Source: Pseudomonadota bacterium (lineage in GTDB: Bacteria > Pseudomonadota > Gammaproteobacteria > Burkholderiales > Burkholderiaceae_C). From it: a stretch of DNA of 64,000 nt. Below the pieces are notes generated by a model, which saw only the letters and a list, made by a program, of their open reading frames with translations, searched no databases and was not told the DNA's origin. Location: NCBI GenBank assembly GCA_021848345.1, contig JAJZUV010000007.1, positions 1 through 64,000 on the forward strand, written 5' to 3'. The position numbers and the translations under genes are program-made. Below are positions 29,478 through 38,053 of the stretch, piece by piece (within the stretch, counting starts at the first letter, position 1; every line of letters begins with the position of its first letter).

Positions 29478-30490
29478 ACCAGGCGTCGAACCAGGATGGC
29501 GGTGTCGCGGACGGTCCACGGCGCAGGGTCGCGGTGCTGGGTGCCGGCATCGCGGGACTGAGCTGCGCCCGGCGCCTGCGCGAGCGCGGGCACCGCGTCA
29601 CGCTGTTCGACAGGAGCCGGGGCCCGTCGGGCCGCGCGGCGACCCGACGGGCGGATGGCTGGTCCTGCGATCACGGGGCGCAGTACTTCTCCGCGCGCAC
29701 GCCGGAGTTCGCCCAGGCCGTGGCCCAATGGTGCGAGGCCGGCGTGTGCCAGCCATGGACCCCCAGGCTGCGGGTCTTCGGGCCGGCGCCGCAGGGGTCC
29801 GGGCAGGCACGCGCACCGCAGCGCTACGTGGGAATGCCGCACATGTCGGCGCTGGGGCACTGGCTGGCCGAGGGGCTGGATCTGCGCCTGCGGCACACCG
29901 TGACCGAGTTGCGTCGCGGGGCAGCCGGCTGGAGCCTGCGCAGCGACGAGCATGGCTGGCATGGGGAGGGCTTCGACAGCGTGCTGCTGGCGCTCGCGCC
30001 CGCGCAGGCGCGTGCCCTGCTCCAGCCCGTCGACCCCGAGCTTGCCTGCCGCACCGAGCCGGACCCCATGGAGCCCTGCTGGTGCGTGATGGCGGTCTAT
30101 GACGCGGATCCGCTGCCCGAGGTGGATGGCGCCTTCGTCAACCAGGGGCCCTTGTCCTGGGTCTGTGCCGATCACCGCAAGCCGGGACGCCAGGGGCCTT
30201 GCTGCTGGGTCCTGCATGCCGGGCCGGACTGGAGCCGTGCACATATCCACGCGCCGCCCGCCGAGGTCGGCGCATGGATGCTGGAGGCTTTCGCGGCCCT
30301 CGGAGCCCGCGGCACGCCGCGCCAGGTCACGGTGCATCGCTGGCTGTACGCGCGCGGCACGCTGGAGCCGGCGCCCGGCATGATCTGGCATGCACGGGCC
30401 GGGCTGGGACTGGCGGGCGACTGGCTGGCCGGCGGACGCATCGAGGGCGCATGGCGCAGCGGACGAGCCCTGGCGGATGCGCTGGGTTGA
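29474..30490 (+). CDS. FAD/NAD(P)-dependent oxidoreductase, renalase-like
   Basis: 338 residues. N-terminal dinucleotide fold VAVLGAGIAGLSCARRLRERGH with the acidic end (LFDRSRGPSGR), then DHGAQYFSAR, a signature of renalase-like amine-oxidase relatives, and a C-terminal FAD block GLGLAGDWLAGGRIEGAWRSG. Cytosolic, no signal peptide. These proteins are thought to oxidise aberrant NAD(P)H isomers or other small substrates; the substrate here is unknown. ATG at 29474 lacks a good ribosome-binding site and overlaps the relict antitoxin frame. Confidence 0.82.
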   Translation: MNQASNQDGGVADGPRRRVAVLGAGIAGLSCARRLRERGHRVTLFDRSRGPSGRAATRRADGWSCDHGAQYFSARTPEFAQAVAQWCEAGVCQPWTPRLRVFGPAPQGSGQARAPQRYVGMPHMSALGHWLAEGLDLRLRHTVTELRRGAAGWSLRSDEHGWHGEGFDSVLLALAPAQARALLQPVDPELACRTEPDPMEPCWCVMAVYDADPLPEVDGAFVNQGPLSWVCADHRKPGRQGPCCWVLHAGPDWSRAHIHAPPAEVGAWMLEAFAALGARGTPRQVTVHRWLYARGTLEPAPGMIWHARAGLGLAGDWLAGGRIEGAWRSGRALADALG

Positions 30491-30517
30491 GTCCATGGCC
30501 GCCGCCGGCGCACTACG

Positions 30518-31342
30518 ATGAGGGCCATGTTCGAGGCGCTGCGTCCGGTCAGCCTGCTCAATGCCCTCACGCCCCGCCGGGGCCTGCGCCGGCTGCGCGA
30601 CGTGGCCTATGGGGAACACCCGCGACAACGCCTGGACGTGTACATGCCGCGAGGGCCTTCCGCGCCAGCCTCCAGGCCCCTGGTGGTGTTTTTCCACGGG
30701 GGCAGCTGGCAGAGCGGTTCGCGCGGCGACTACCTTTTTGTCGGGCAGGCGCTGGCCACCTGCGGCTGCGTGACCGTCGTGCCCGACTACCGCCTGTACC
30801 CGCAGGCGAGGTTTCCCGATTTCGTGCACGACGCGGCCGCGGCATTCGCCTGGGCGCGCGAGCATGCGCCCGAGTTCGGGGCGGACCCCCGGCGCGTCTT
30901 CCTCATGGGGCACTCCGCGGGCGCGCAAATGGCCGCGCTGCTCGCCACCGATGGCTCCTACCTGCGGGCTCGGGAGCTCGAAACGGATGCGATCGCCGGG
31001 GTGATCGGCCTGAGCGGCGCCTACGATTTCCTGCCCTTGCGCGATCCGGTGCTGGAGGAGATCTTCCCCGCGCAGGATCGGCATCTCAGCCAGCCGGTGC
31101 ATTTCGTGCGGGGCGGGCATCCTCCGATGCTGCTGGCCGTCAGCGTCGACGACAGGGTGGTCGACCCCGGCAACACCGAGCGCATGGCCACGCGCCTGCG
31201 CGGAGTGGGCAGCCCGGTGCATGTGCTGCGCTACCGGCGCCTGGGGCATGTGCTGATCCTGGGCGTGCTGGGCATCGTGCTGCGCCCCTTCGCGCCGCTG
31301 CTGCGCGAGCTGGGCCGGTTCATCGACCAGCAGGCGGCCTGA
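30518..31342 (+). CDS. alpha/beta hydrolase, esterase/lipase-like
   Basis: 274 residues. Hormone-sensitive-lipase-like pattern: oxyanion motif HGGSW near residue 64, nucleophile elbow GHSAGA, acid in SVDDRVVDP, histidine near LGH in the C-terminal part. No signal peptide. Probably hydrolyses small esters. ATG at 30518 or the in-frame ATG at 30527. Follows the renalase-like gene by 27 nt, so the pair may be co-transcribed. Confidence 0.83.
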   Translation: MRAMFEALRPVSLLNALTPRRGLRRLRDVAYGEHPRQRLDVYMPRGPSAPASRPLVVFFHGGSWQSGSRGDYLFVGQALATCGCVTVVPDYRLYPQARFPDFVHDAAAAFAWAREHAPEFGADPRRVFLMGHSAGAQMAALLATDGSYLRARELETDAIAGVIGLSGAYDFLPLRDPVLEEIFPAQDRHLSQPVHFVRGGHPPMLLAVSVDDRVVDPGNTERMATRLRGVGSPVHVLRYRRLGHVLILGVLGIVLRPFAPLLRELGRFIDQQAA

Positions 31343-31563
31343 ACGGCGGGCAGGCGCGCTGGGGCCCGCGGGCCGCGCCCCCGGCGGTTCTCAGCCCCCC
31401 TGCCCCGCCGAAGTCCATGGTGTTGCCGTTGACCACGAGTTTCGCGGGATCGAGCCCGGCCCTGCGGAAATCCAGGATCAGGCCGGCGCGCAGCAGGCCG
31501 CTCTGGCAGGCTCTCGAAGCGGAGCACGGTGTAGCCTGGACCAGATCATGGACATTGCGCACA

Positions 31564-31581
31564 TGTAGTTTATCGACTACA
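31564..31581 (+). promoter_or_regulatory. operator-like dyad before the HigB/HigA-type locus
   Basis: TGTAGT-N6-ACTACA, a perfect 6-6-6 inverted repeat eight nt before the toxin ATG. Position fits an antitoxin-bound autoregulatory operator. Confidence 0.55.
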
Positions 31582-31589
31582 GCCCTACG

Positions 31590-31796
31590 ATGCTTGAACT
31601 CCGGCAAACCAGCGTCTTCCGGAAATGGTGGGGCAAGCTGCGTGACGCGCGAACGCGCGAACTTGTCGCTGCGCGGTTGAACCGATTGGCCTATGGCCTG
31701 GCTGGCGATGTCGCGCCGGGCGGGGACAAGAGCTCGCAAGCGCGGGATGTCGAGACCGCGAAGCGTCTGGCGCGTGAGGGGAGTGAAGACAGATGA
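31590..31796 (+). pseudogene. HigB/RelE-type toxin with in-frame internal deletion
   Basis: 68 residues where the family has about 100. The N-terminus (MLELRQTSVFRKWWGKLRD, then ARLNRLAYGLAGDVAP) and the C-terminus (GGDKSSQARDVETAKRLA) are typical of RelE-like addiction-module killer proteins. They are joined directly between P43 and G44. The missing central part, about 34 residues, normally holds the SELR...GPGYRVYF strands with the catalytic and RNA-binding residues. The frame is kept, so a short protein may be made, but toxin activity is very unlikely. It might still bind HigA. Stop overlaps the antitoxin start as ATGA. Confidence 0.82.
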
Positions 31797-32083
31797 ACGA
31801 TCGATTGACCAATTTTGATCCGGCAGAGCTGCTGGATTCGGACGAGACCATTGCGGCCTTCATGGCCGATGCGTTCGAGTCGGGCGACGCCGGCTACATC
31901 GCCCAGGCTCTGGGCGTCGTGGCGCGAGCAAGGGGCATGAGCGATATCGCGCGCGAAACAGGGCTGTCGCGGGAACAGCTTTACCGATCATTCAGCGCCC
32001 GCGGAAATCCAACCCTGAAGACGACCTTGGCGGTGATGAAAGCCCTGCACATCGACCTGACGGCCAAGCCCGCGCAGACATGA
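31793..32083 (+). CDS. HigA-like antitoxin (helix-turn-helix)
   Basis: 96 residues. Addiction-module antidote family: DSDETIAAFMADAFESGDAGYIAQALGVVARARG-type N-terminal helices, and an HTH at about residues 48-72 (MSDIARETGLSREQLYRSFS) followed by NPTLKTTLAVMKAL. Complete and coupled to the deleted toxin, so it is now an orphan antitoxin or a stand-alone regulator. Confidence 0.85.
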   Translation: MNDRLTNFDPAELLDSDETIAAFMADAFESGDAGYIAQALGVVARARGMSDIARETGLSREQLYRSFSARGNPTLKTTLAVMKALHIDLTAKPAQT

Positions 32084-32323
32084 CGCGCCGACCGGAGTGG
32101 CCTTCAGGAACGATGCCTGAAACCGGCGCGGGCTGCGCCTGGCCCTTGCTCCGGGCGACGAACTGACGCCCACAGCCCACGCCAGCCGGAATGCGCGGCC
32201 CGCTCCCGCCGGCCAGCAACGTCGAAAGATCCGGCATCGCCCGCTACCGGGCGCAGATCAAGCTCACTCGCGAATTACACGGACCGCGCGACGGTTCCGG
32301 GGGCATGGTCGGAGCCATCCGGA

Positions 32324-34090
32324 TCAGCCTGGGCTCGGATGCCGTGCCAGGGCGCTCAGGTCCCGCTGGTAGCGGTGGCCCAGCATGTCGAGCTGGCGGT
32401 CCAACTCCTGCTCGCGAGCCGGCTCGGCCGACACACCCTTGGGATCGCTGGCATCCTGGTAGATGGTCGGAATACGCGCCAACTCCCGCATGTCCACGCA
32501 GAACTCGCGCATGTCGTTCACCACCGGCTGCCGAGGGTCGCCCGGTTCCAGGCGCACCCGGTCCAGGTCACGCAGCACGCGGTCGAGGTCGGTGTAGATG
32601 AAGGCCTGCGCACGGGTTTCGGCTTCTCGCTCGGTGATGCGCCCGGTCTGCGCCTGCAGGTGCAGCGCCCGCATGCGCAGGCCCATCGTCTGCATGTCGC
32701 GCAAACTGCGCGCGAAGGCTGCTTGTCGGCCCAAGGCCACTTGCAGGTTGAAGCGCGCCGGCGGCGCGAACCACACGAGGGCGACCATCACGCCAGCGCC
32801 CAGGCCGGCCGCTGCAGATAAGCGCCACGCGCCCTGTCGAAGCAACTGCACGTCTTTCGTCCGCAGCAGCGAAACGCCGGCCAGCGCGACTCCGGACGCC
32901 AGGCCACCGAGGTGGGCGGCGTTGTCGATGTTCGAATGCGCCGCGCCCTGCAGGAGCGACATGACGACATAGGCCGCCATGGCCACGCGTTGGCGGGTAT
33001 AGACCGTGGGAAGGCTCCTGCGATGCCAGAACAGGGTGGCGACGTAGGCGCCGGCCACGCCGTAGATGGCGCCGGAAGCGCCGATCGACACGGCATGCAG
33101 CGCCGCGAAGTGCAAGCTGGTGGCGTTGCCCACGAGGCCGCAGACCAGGTAGATCAGCAGATACTGGCGAGCTCCGTACAGTCGCTCGACGATCGGCCCG
33201 AAGGCGGCCAGGCCGATCATGTTGAACAGAATGTGGACGAAACTGCCGTGCAGGAACATGGCGCTCAACAAACGCCACCATTGGCCATGCTGCACGGCCC
33301 AGGTGGAGTTTCCGCCCCACGCGAGCAGCATGGATGGATCGAAGGGCGCGACGCCCCCGGCGGCGAGCACCATGGCGGAGTAGACGAGCACATTGGCGCC
33401 GACCAGCGACCACGTGGCCCAGGCGACGCTGCCATGCCGGTCGAGCTGGCGCTCGAAGGCCTGGTTATCGTCGAACGCGGCAGTCGACAATACCGGTCCG
33501 GTTCCCGTTGCACGCGCCGATTCGTCCAGGTGCCGACGCAGTGCATCCAGGATGGCCTCGAGGGTCGCGGGCTCGAAACCGAACAGAGGAATCACCGCGC
33601 GCTTGTGCCGCCTGCCGAACCAAGCCTTGCCCAACGAGGCCTCATGGCCGGGAGCCAGCCTGAGGCGCAGCATGGGCACGCGCCGGCCTGCATGGAACAC
33701 TTCGGCGGATTCGATGGCGCTCCACGGGAACCAGACCATCTTGCGCAGCAGCACGCGGGTGACCCGAAGACCCTCGCGCTCGAACACCAGGGCCGGCTCG
33801 GACTCCCGCAGCCCGCGCTGCAGGCGCATGAACGCGTAGGCGAAGGGCAGCAGGACGGCCACGGCAGGTAGCGGCAACAACCACCATTGCCGGAGCACGG
33901 GTCGGCCGAGCAGCCCGGTTGCGTCGATCAGGAGCACCACCAACGCCGCGAGCAGCAGGCGCCAGCGCGCACGACCGGCGGCGCTCTTGCGCGACGTGTG
34001 GAAGGCCAGCTCCGCCGACTCGGCGACCTGCGTCGGGGCCGGACCGAGGCCTGGAATCGTGTCGACCCAGGAATCAGCGTTGCCCGACAT
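32324..34090 (-). CDS. rhomboid intramembrane protease with PH-like N-terminal domain
   Basis: 588 residues. Two membrane segments near residues 45-85 lead into a PH-like domain (about 95-195). The rhomboid core (about 235-430) has HGSFVHILFNM, GASGAIYG with nucleophile S339, and AHLGG with H393; the 54-residue gap matches known rhomboids. A soluble tail of about 150 residues, rich in charged helices, follows. Cleaves membrane protein substrates within the bilayer. ATG at 34090 overlaps the TPR gene by 17 nt. Third gene of an RDD-TPR-rhomboid run; the fusion and the partners are unusual and suggest a dedicated envelope process. Confidence 0.88.
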   Translation of the reverse strand: MSGNADSWVDTIPGLGPAPTQVAESAELAFHTSRKSAAGRARWRLLLAALVVLLIDATGLLGRPVLRQWWLLPLPAVAVLLPFAYAFMRLQRGLRESEPALVFEREGLRVTRVLLRKMVWFPWSAIESAEVFHAGRRVPMLRLRLAPGHEASLGKAWFGRRHKRAVIPLFGFEPATLEAILDALRRHLDESARATGTGPVLSTAAFDDNQAFERQLDRHGSVAWATWSLVGANVLVYSAMVLAAGGVAPFDPSMLLAWGGNSTWAVQHGQWWRLLSAMFLHGSFVHILFNMIGLAAFGPIVERLYGARQYLLIYLVCGLVGNATSLHFAALHAVSIGASGAIYGVAGAYVATLFWHRRSLPTVYTRQRVAMAAYVVMSLLQGAAHSNIDNAAHLGGLASGVALAGVSLLRTKDVQLLRQGAWRLSAAAGLGAGVMVALVWFAPPARFNLQVALGRQAAFARSLRDMQTMGLRMRALHLQAQTGRITEREAETRAQAFIYTDLDRVLRDLDRVRLEPGDPRQPVVNDMREFCVDMRELARIPTIYQDASDPKGVSAEPAREQELDRQLDMLGHRYQRDLSALARHPSPG

Positions 34091-35267
34091 GCGCGGAGGC
34101 GGCCCCCTGTGGGTCCGTGGAAGATTGCGGAAACTGACCGCCCAGCAGTTCGCGCGCCCGCACGACATCCAGGTACACGGCGGCTTCGCGGCCGCAGCTC
34201 TGGGCCACCGCCTGCAATGCGTCGGTGCCGGCCAGCGCATGTCCGTGGCGGTAGTCGTCGCGCGCGGCGGACGTCATGGCCCGTTGCGCGATCACGGCGT
34301 GAGCGAATTGCGCGTAGTACGCGGAGGCGGCGAGCGAGACCGCCATGCCGTAGCGCGCCACGCCCAGCGCGGTATCGTCCTCCTGCAAAGAGTGCACGGG
34401 GTCGTCGCGCGCGCAGAGCAGGTAGCCCGCGAAGTTGCTGTGCGCGTAGGCGTATTGCATGGCGCTACTGCGCGTACTTCCGATGGGCGACATCCTGATC
34501 TCGTATTCGTACAGGTCCGTCGCGTCGCGCCATCGATGCTGCTGCGCGGCGATGCGAGCCATGGCCAGGTCCAGTTCGTTGCGAATCTGCGCATCGCCCG
34601 GGTGGGCGTCTCGCAGGCGCAGCATCCTGCGCGCTACGCCGTCGAGGTCGCGCCCCGTGCGCGCCTGCGTAAGCAACTCGCGCATGCCGATGAAGGTACT
34701 GTCGCAACCGAGGGCGATGGCACGACGGTAGTCCCGCAGCGCCGCGTCGTAATGGCCTTCGTATTCATCGACCATGCCCAGGTGGTAGACCGCGTTCGCG
34801 TAGCGGGGGTCGATGCGCAATGCGGTGCGAATGGACTTGCGCGCGAGTTCCAGGTAACTGCGGCGGTAGTCGTCCTCATTGATGTATGCGACCTGGATGT
34901 AGAGATCCGACAACGCCACGTAGGCGGTGGGCCAGTTCGGAGAGGCATTCAACAGCGCCTGCAAACCGGCCACGCCGCGTTCGAGGTCCCGCCGGTGAAA
35001 ATATCCCTCGCGGATCAGCTTGTGGCTCAAGAACAGCGCTTGCTGCTGGGCCAGGGTGCCCGGCTGGTCGGGATCCGAAAGCCCCGGGATTGCGGCCACG
35101 AAACCGCGGAGATCTTGTTGCGTTCCCGCGCGCACCGACACCCCCGGAGCAAGGCCGAGCAGCACGAGCAGCACGAACAGCACAAGCTGCGCGCGCACGG
35201 CCAGACCGGGCATGCGGTGAAACCGCGCCAGCCGGCGCAGCGTTTGGCGACCGCGGCCCCCCCTCAC
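34074..35267 (-). CDS. exported TPR-repeat protein
   Basis: 397 residues. After a basic start, a hydrophobic stretch (LVLFVLLVLLGLAPGVSVRA) is a signal peptide or anchor. Several TPR-like repeats follow, clearest at ALRIDPRYANAVYHLGMVDEY and RDYRRAIALG. The GTG at 35267 overlaps the RDD stop as GTGA and has a GGGGAGGGG ribosome-binding site; the ATG at 35213 just before the signal segment is an alternative. Probably a periplasmic or membrane-attached scaffold for the rhomboid or RDD partner. Confidence 0.75.
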   Translation of the reverse strand: MRGGRGRQTLRRLARFHRMPGLAVRAQLVLFVLLVLLGLAPGVSVRAGTQQDLRGFVAAIPGLSDPDQPGTLAQQQALFLSHKLIREGYFHRRDLERGVAGLQALLNASPNWPTAYVALSDLYIQVAYINEDDYRRSYLELARKSIRTALRIDPRYANAVYHLGMVDEYEGHYDAALRDYRRAIALGCDSTFIGMRELLTQARTGRDLDGVARRMLRLRDAHPGDAQIRNELDLAMARIAAQQHRWRDATDLYEYEIRMSPIGSTRSSAMQYAYAHSNFAGYLLCARDDPVHSLQEDDTALGVARYGMAVSLAASAYYAQFAHAVIAQRAMTSAARDDYRHGHALAGTDALQAVAQSCGREAAVYLDVVRARELLGGQFPQSSTDPQGAASAHVGQR

Positions 35268-36241
35268 ATCCCCCTCCCCAATCGCGCCCGCCACGCGGCC
35301 ACCGAGCGCGCGGCCTGCCGGCTGCGCCAGGACGAGGAAATGCCGATGTCATAGCCGTAGGCGACGATGACGTTCACCTCGGTGTCGGCGGGCAGGTTCG
35401 GCTCGGCGGCCAGCACCGTGCGCGCCGCGCGGTCGGCCACCGCATCGAAACTCGGCGGGCGCCCGGCAAGCAGCACGCGTGTCGTGATCAGGTGCCCGGC
35501 GCGCCAGCCGCTCGCGCTCGACCAGAAGTTCTGTTCGCCCTGCATCACTGAAGCGAAACGCACCCCGGGCTGGGCCTCGATGCCGCGTTGCATGGCGAGC
35601 AGCGGACGCAGCGGCCCGAACGGAAACTCGCGGTGGGCCAGCCAGGGCCCGGCCGCGCTGGCCGCGAGCAGCAGCGCCAGCACCACCGCATGCCCGGCCC
35701 ACAGCGGCGGCACCGGCGGCAACACCCCGTTGCCGCTGCGCACCACCACACTGCCGGTGGCAAGGTCCTGCACGCTGCGGCGCGTCTTGCGGTTGAACAC
35801 CAATAGGTAGGCGATGCACGACAACAGGCCGACCACGATCAGGCCCACCGGCAGCGCGACGGCGAGGCCGTAGTTGCTCCAGTCGACGGGCACCCCGTCG
35901 AGGAAGTACGGCACTCCGACGATGACGTAGCGCGCCACGGCGCGCGCCGGCGGCAGCGCATGCCCGCGCAGGTCGCACACGCGAACGCCCAGCAGGCGCT
36001 TGCCCAGCGTCTGTCCGCCGGCCAGCGCGCTGTCGCCGACGCCGAAGTACAGCAGCGCGATGGCGAAGCCCAGCAAGCGGCCCCACACGCCCAGGCGCAT
36101 GAAGGCGTCGTGCAGGACCATGCCGAGCAGCAGGCCGACGACCCCGAGCAGCGCCACGTCGACCAGGAACGCGGCCAGCCGGCGCCAGAACCCGGCCACC
36201 CGCACCTCGCACGCCTCCGAGGAACGCTCCCCTGCCTCCAT
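35264..36241 (-). CDS. RDD-family membrane protein
   Basis: 325 residues. RDD domain in the first half: VRVAGFWRRLAAFLVDVALLG (conserved Arg and Asp), GQTLGKRLLGVRV, and a last conserved aspartate in VQDLATG; three to four membrane segments. A further membrane segment near residue 190 leads to a soluble domain of about 120 residues. Function of RDD proteins is largely unknown, some are ion transporters. ATG at 36241 has GAGGGG three nt upstream; an upstream GTG at 36271 is possible. First gene of the RDD-TPR-rhomboid operon. Confidence 0.8.
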   Translation of the reverse strand: MEAGERSSEACEVRVAGFWRRLAAFLVDVALLGVVGLLLGMVLHDAFMRLGVWGRLLGFAIALLYFGVGDSALAGGQTLGKRLLGVRVCDLRGHALPPARAVARYVIVGVPYFLDGVPVDWSNYGLAVALPVGLIVVGLLSCIAYLLVFNRKTRRSVQDLATGSVVVRSGNGVLPPVPPLWAGHAVVLALLLAASAAGPWLAHREFPFGPLRPLLAMQRGIEAQPGVRFASVMQGEQNFWSSASGWRAGHLITTRVLLAGRPPSFDAVADRAARTVLAAEPNLPADTEVNVIVAYGYDIGISSSWRSRQAARSVAAWRARLGRGM

Positions 36242-36355
36242 CGCCCCCTCGTCGCGTTGCGCGTGCGGCACGGCCGACGCGTTTGCCCGGCCTTAGCGGC
36301 CTGTTTGCCAACAACAAGAATGCCCTAATCTAGGAGATTTCGGAACTTTCGTGGC

Positions 36356-36363
36356 AAACGTTT
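36356..36363. promoter_or_regulatory. LacI-family-like operator core
   Basis: AAACGTTT within TGGCAAACGTTTCACG. The central CpG dyad is the hallmark of LacI/GalR/CcpA-type sites. No LacI-family gene is in this window. Confidence 0.35.
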
Positions 36364-36589
36364 CACGCGGAAACAGCTGTCAGCGTGGCGTGCCGCCGCG
36401 CCAGAGGTTCAGGCTTCGTCCTCGGCGTCGGGCGACTTGGTGATGGACAGGCAGCGCAGGCCGCGATGCTGCGCGCCATGCTGCGTTCGCACATCCTTAA
36501 TTGCGTCGAATTGGGGAAAGTCCTAGTCTTCGGTGCAAATTCGTATCGGCGATCGACCGCCATGTATCAACGTGCGCAAGGGCCTTTCC

Positions 36590-36595
36590 TAGAAT
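36590..36595 (+). promoter_or_regulatory. -10 element of the polyol operon
   Basis: TAGAAT matches the -10 consensus at five of six bases, 63 nt before the mtlE ATG. The hexamer 17 nt upstream (TCAACG) is a poor -35, as usual for AraC-activated promoters; the operon encodes an AraC-type regulator. Confidence 0.4.
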
Positions 36596-36658
36596 TTTGG
36601 CTGGGCGGCGGGCGACTCGCGGCCCCATAACGAACCATCAAAACGAGGAGATTGGCTC

Positions 36659-37972
36659 ATGCAAGCGAAGCTCATCGCCGGCGCCACCGCACTGGGGCTG
36701 GCCGCCATGCTGCCGGCGCATGCCACGGACCTGGTGATCGCCACCGTCAACAACGGTCAGATGATCCAGATGCAAAAACTCACCGGGGACTTCGAGAAGG
36801 CGAACCCCGACATCCACGTGAAGTGGGTCACGCTGGAGGAGAACGTGCTGCGTCAGCGCGTGACCACCGACATCGCGACCAAGGGTGGTCAGTTCGACAT
36901 CATGACCATCGGCATGTACGAAGTGCCCATCTGGGCCAAGCTGGGCTGGCTCAAGCCCATCAAGCCCGATGCGAGCTACGACGAGGCCGACCTGCTGCCG
37001 GCCATCCGCCAGGGCCTGTCCTACAAGGGCACGCTGTACGCCGCGCCGTTCTACGGCGAGAGCTCGATGCTCATGTACCGCAAGGACCTGATGAAAAAGG
37101 CCGGGCTGACCATGCCGGCGCATCCGACCTGGAAGGAAGTCGAGGGCTTCGCGGCCAAGATGAACGACCCCAAGGCCGGCGTGTACGGCATCTGCCTGCG
37201 CGGCAAGCCGGGCTGGGGCGAGAACATGGCCCTGGTCAGCACCATGGTCAACACCTTCGGCGGTCAGTGGTTCAACATGCAGTGGCAACCGCAGCTGCAG
37301 ACCAAGCCCTGGAAGGACGCGGTGGGCTTCTACGTGAACCTGCTGAACAAGTACGGCCCGCCCGGGGCGGCCTCCAACGGCTTCAACGCCAACCTGTCGT
37401 TGTTCGACCAGGGCAAGTGCGCGATGTGGGTGGATGCCACGGTCGCGGCCGGCTTCGTCTCCGATCCCAAGCAGAGCAAGGTGGCCCACGAGGTCGGCTT
37501 CGCGCAGGCCCCGGTGGCGGTGACCCCGAAGGGCGCGCACTGGCTGTGGTCGTGGGCGCTGGCGGTACCGGCCGACGTGGACGCCAAGCACGAGGCTGCC
37601 GCGCAGAAGTTCATCAACTGGGCCACCTCGCGCGCCTACGTGAACCTGGTCGCCGCGCATGACGGCTGGGGTCTGGTGCCTTCCGGAACCCGCAAGTCGA
37701 CCTACGACAATCCCAAGTTCCAGGCCGCCGCGCCTTGGGCGAAGGATGAGCTCGCGGCCATCGCCAGCGCCGATCCGGACAGCCCCACGCTGCCCAAGAG
37801 CCCCTACGTGGGCATCCAGTTCGCGGCCATCCCCGAGTTCGAGGCCATCGGCACCACCGTCGGCCAGGACATCAGCGCGGCTCTGACCGGCAACGTCAGC
37901 GTGGACAAGGCGCTGGCCGAGGGCAACGCGGCGGCCACGCGTGAAATGAAGATGGGCGGCTACATCAAGTAA
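36659..37972 (+). CDS. mtlE: polyol ABC transporter substrate-binding protein
   Basis: 437 residues. Signal peptide to AHA before TDLVIATVNNG; mature protein of the SmoE/MtlE type (NPDIHVKWVTLEENVLRQRVTTDIA split over the first domain, FYGESSMLMYRKDLM, GICLRGKPGWGENMA). Binds sorbitol, mannitol or arabitol in the periplasm. ATG at 36659 with GAGGAG upstream. First of an eight-gene operon. A 26-bp palindrome lies just after the stop. Confidence 0.92.
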   Translation: MQAKLIAGATALGLAAMLPAHATDLVIATVNNGQMIQMQKLTGDFEKANPDIHVKWVTLEENVLRQRVTTDIATKGGQFDIMTIGMYEVPIWAKLGWLKPIKPDASYDEADLLPAIRQGLSYKGTLYAAPFYGESSMLMYRKDLMKKAGLTMPAHPTWKEVEGFAAKMNDPKAGVYGICLRGKPGWGENMALVSTMVNTFGGQWFNMQWQPQLQTKPWKDAVGFYVNLLNKYGPPGAASNGFNANLSLFDQGKCAMWVDATVAAGFVSDPKQSKVAHEVGFAQAPVAVTPKGAHWLWSWALAVPADVDAKHEAAAQKFINWATSRAYVNLVAAHDGWGLVPSGTRKSTYDNPKFQAAAPWAKDELAAIASADPDSPTLPKSPYVGIQFAAIPEFEAIGTTVGQDISAALTGNVSVDKALAEGNAAATREMKMGGYIK

Positions 37973-37987
37973 GCACCCGCGGGCATG

Positions 37988-38013
37988 GTGGCGGGCCGCG
38001 CGCGGCCCGCCAC
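37988..38013 (+). other. 26-bp perfect palindrome after mtlE
   Basis: GTGGCGGGCCGCG followed directly by its complement, 15 nt past the mtlE stop. Same arrangement as after gtsA and frcB. Likely protects the mtlE message or limits read-through. Confidence 0.75.
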
Positions 38014-38053
38014 GCTCGCCCGTTCACGCCACGAACCCTCGAACGAGCTCCCG

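Larger units (their letters stand above)
36242..36658. other. 417-nt gene-free region
   Basis: Divergent intergenic region between the RDD gene (minus) and the polyol operon (plus). It contains a LacI-type dyad at 36356-36363, a -10-like TAGAAT at 36590-36595 and the GAGGAG ribosome-binding site of mtlE. A minus-strand open stretch ending at 36409 (GLRCLSITKSPDAEDEA) has no start codon and is not called. Confidence 0.6.

Noticed and set aside
31564-31581. TGTAGT-N6-ACTACA as a HexR box
   Set aside because: Spacing is one base longer than the other boxes, and it lies eight nt before a TA gene, so an antitoxin operator is more likely.
36409-36530. Minus-strand stretch ending GLRCLSITKSPDAEDEA
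   Set aside because: Looks protein-like but has an in-frame stop close upstream and no ATG; kept only as a note.
36385-36630. 81-codon plus-strand frame in the mtlE upstream region
   Set aside because: Covers the probable promoter, has no ribosome-binding site and no recognisable sequence.
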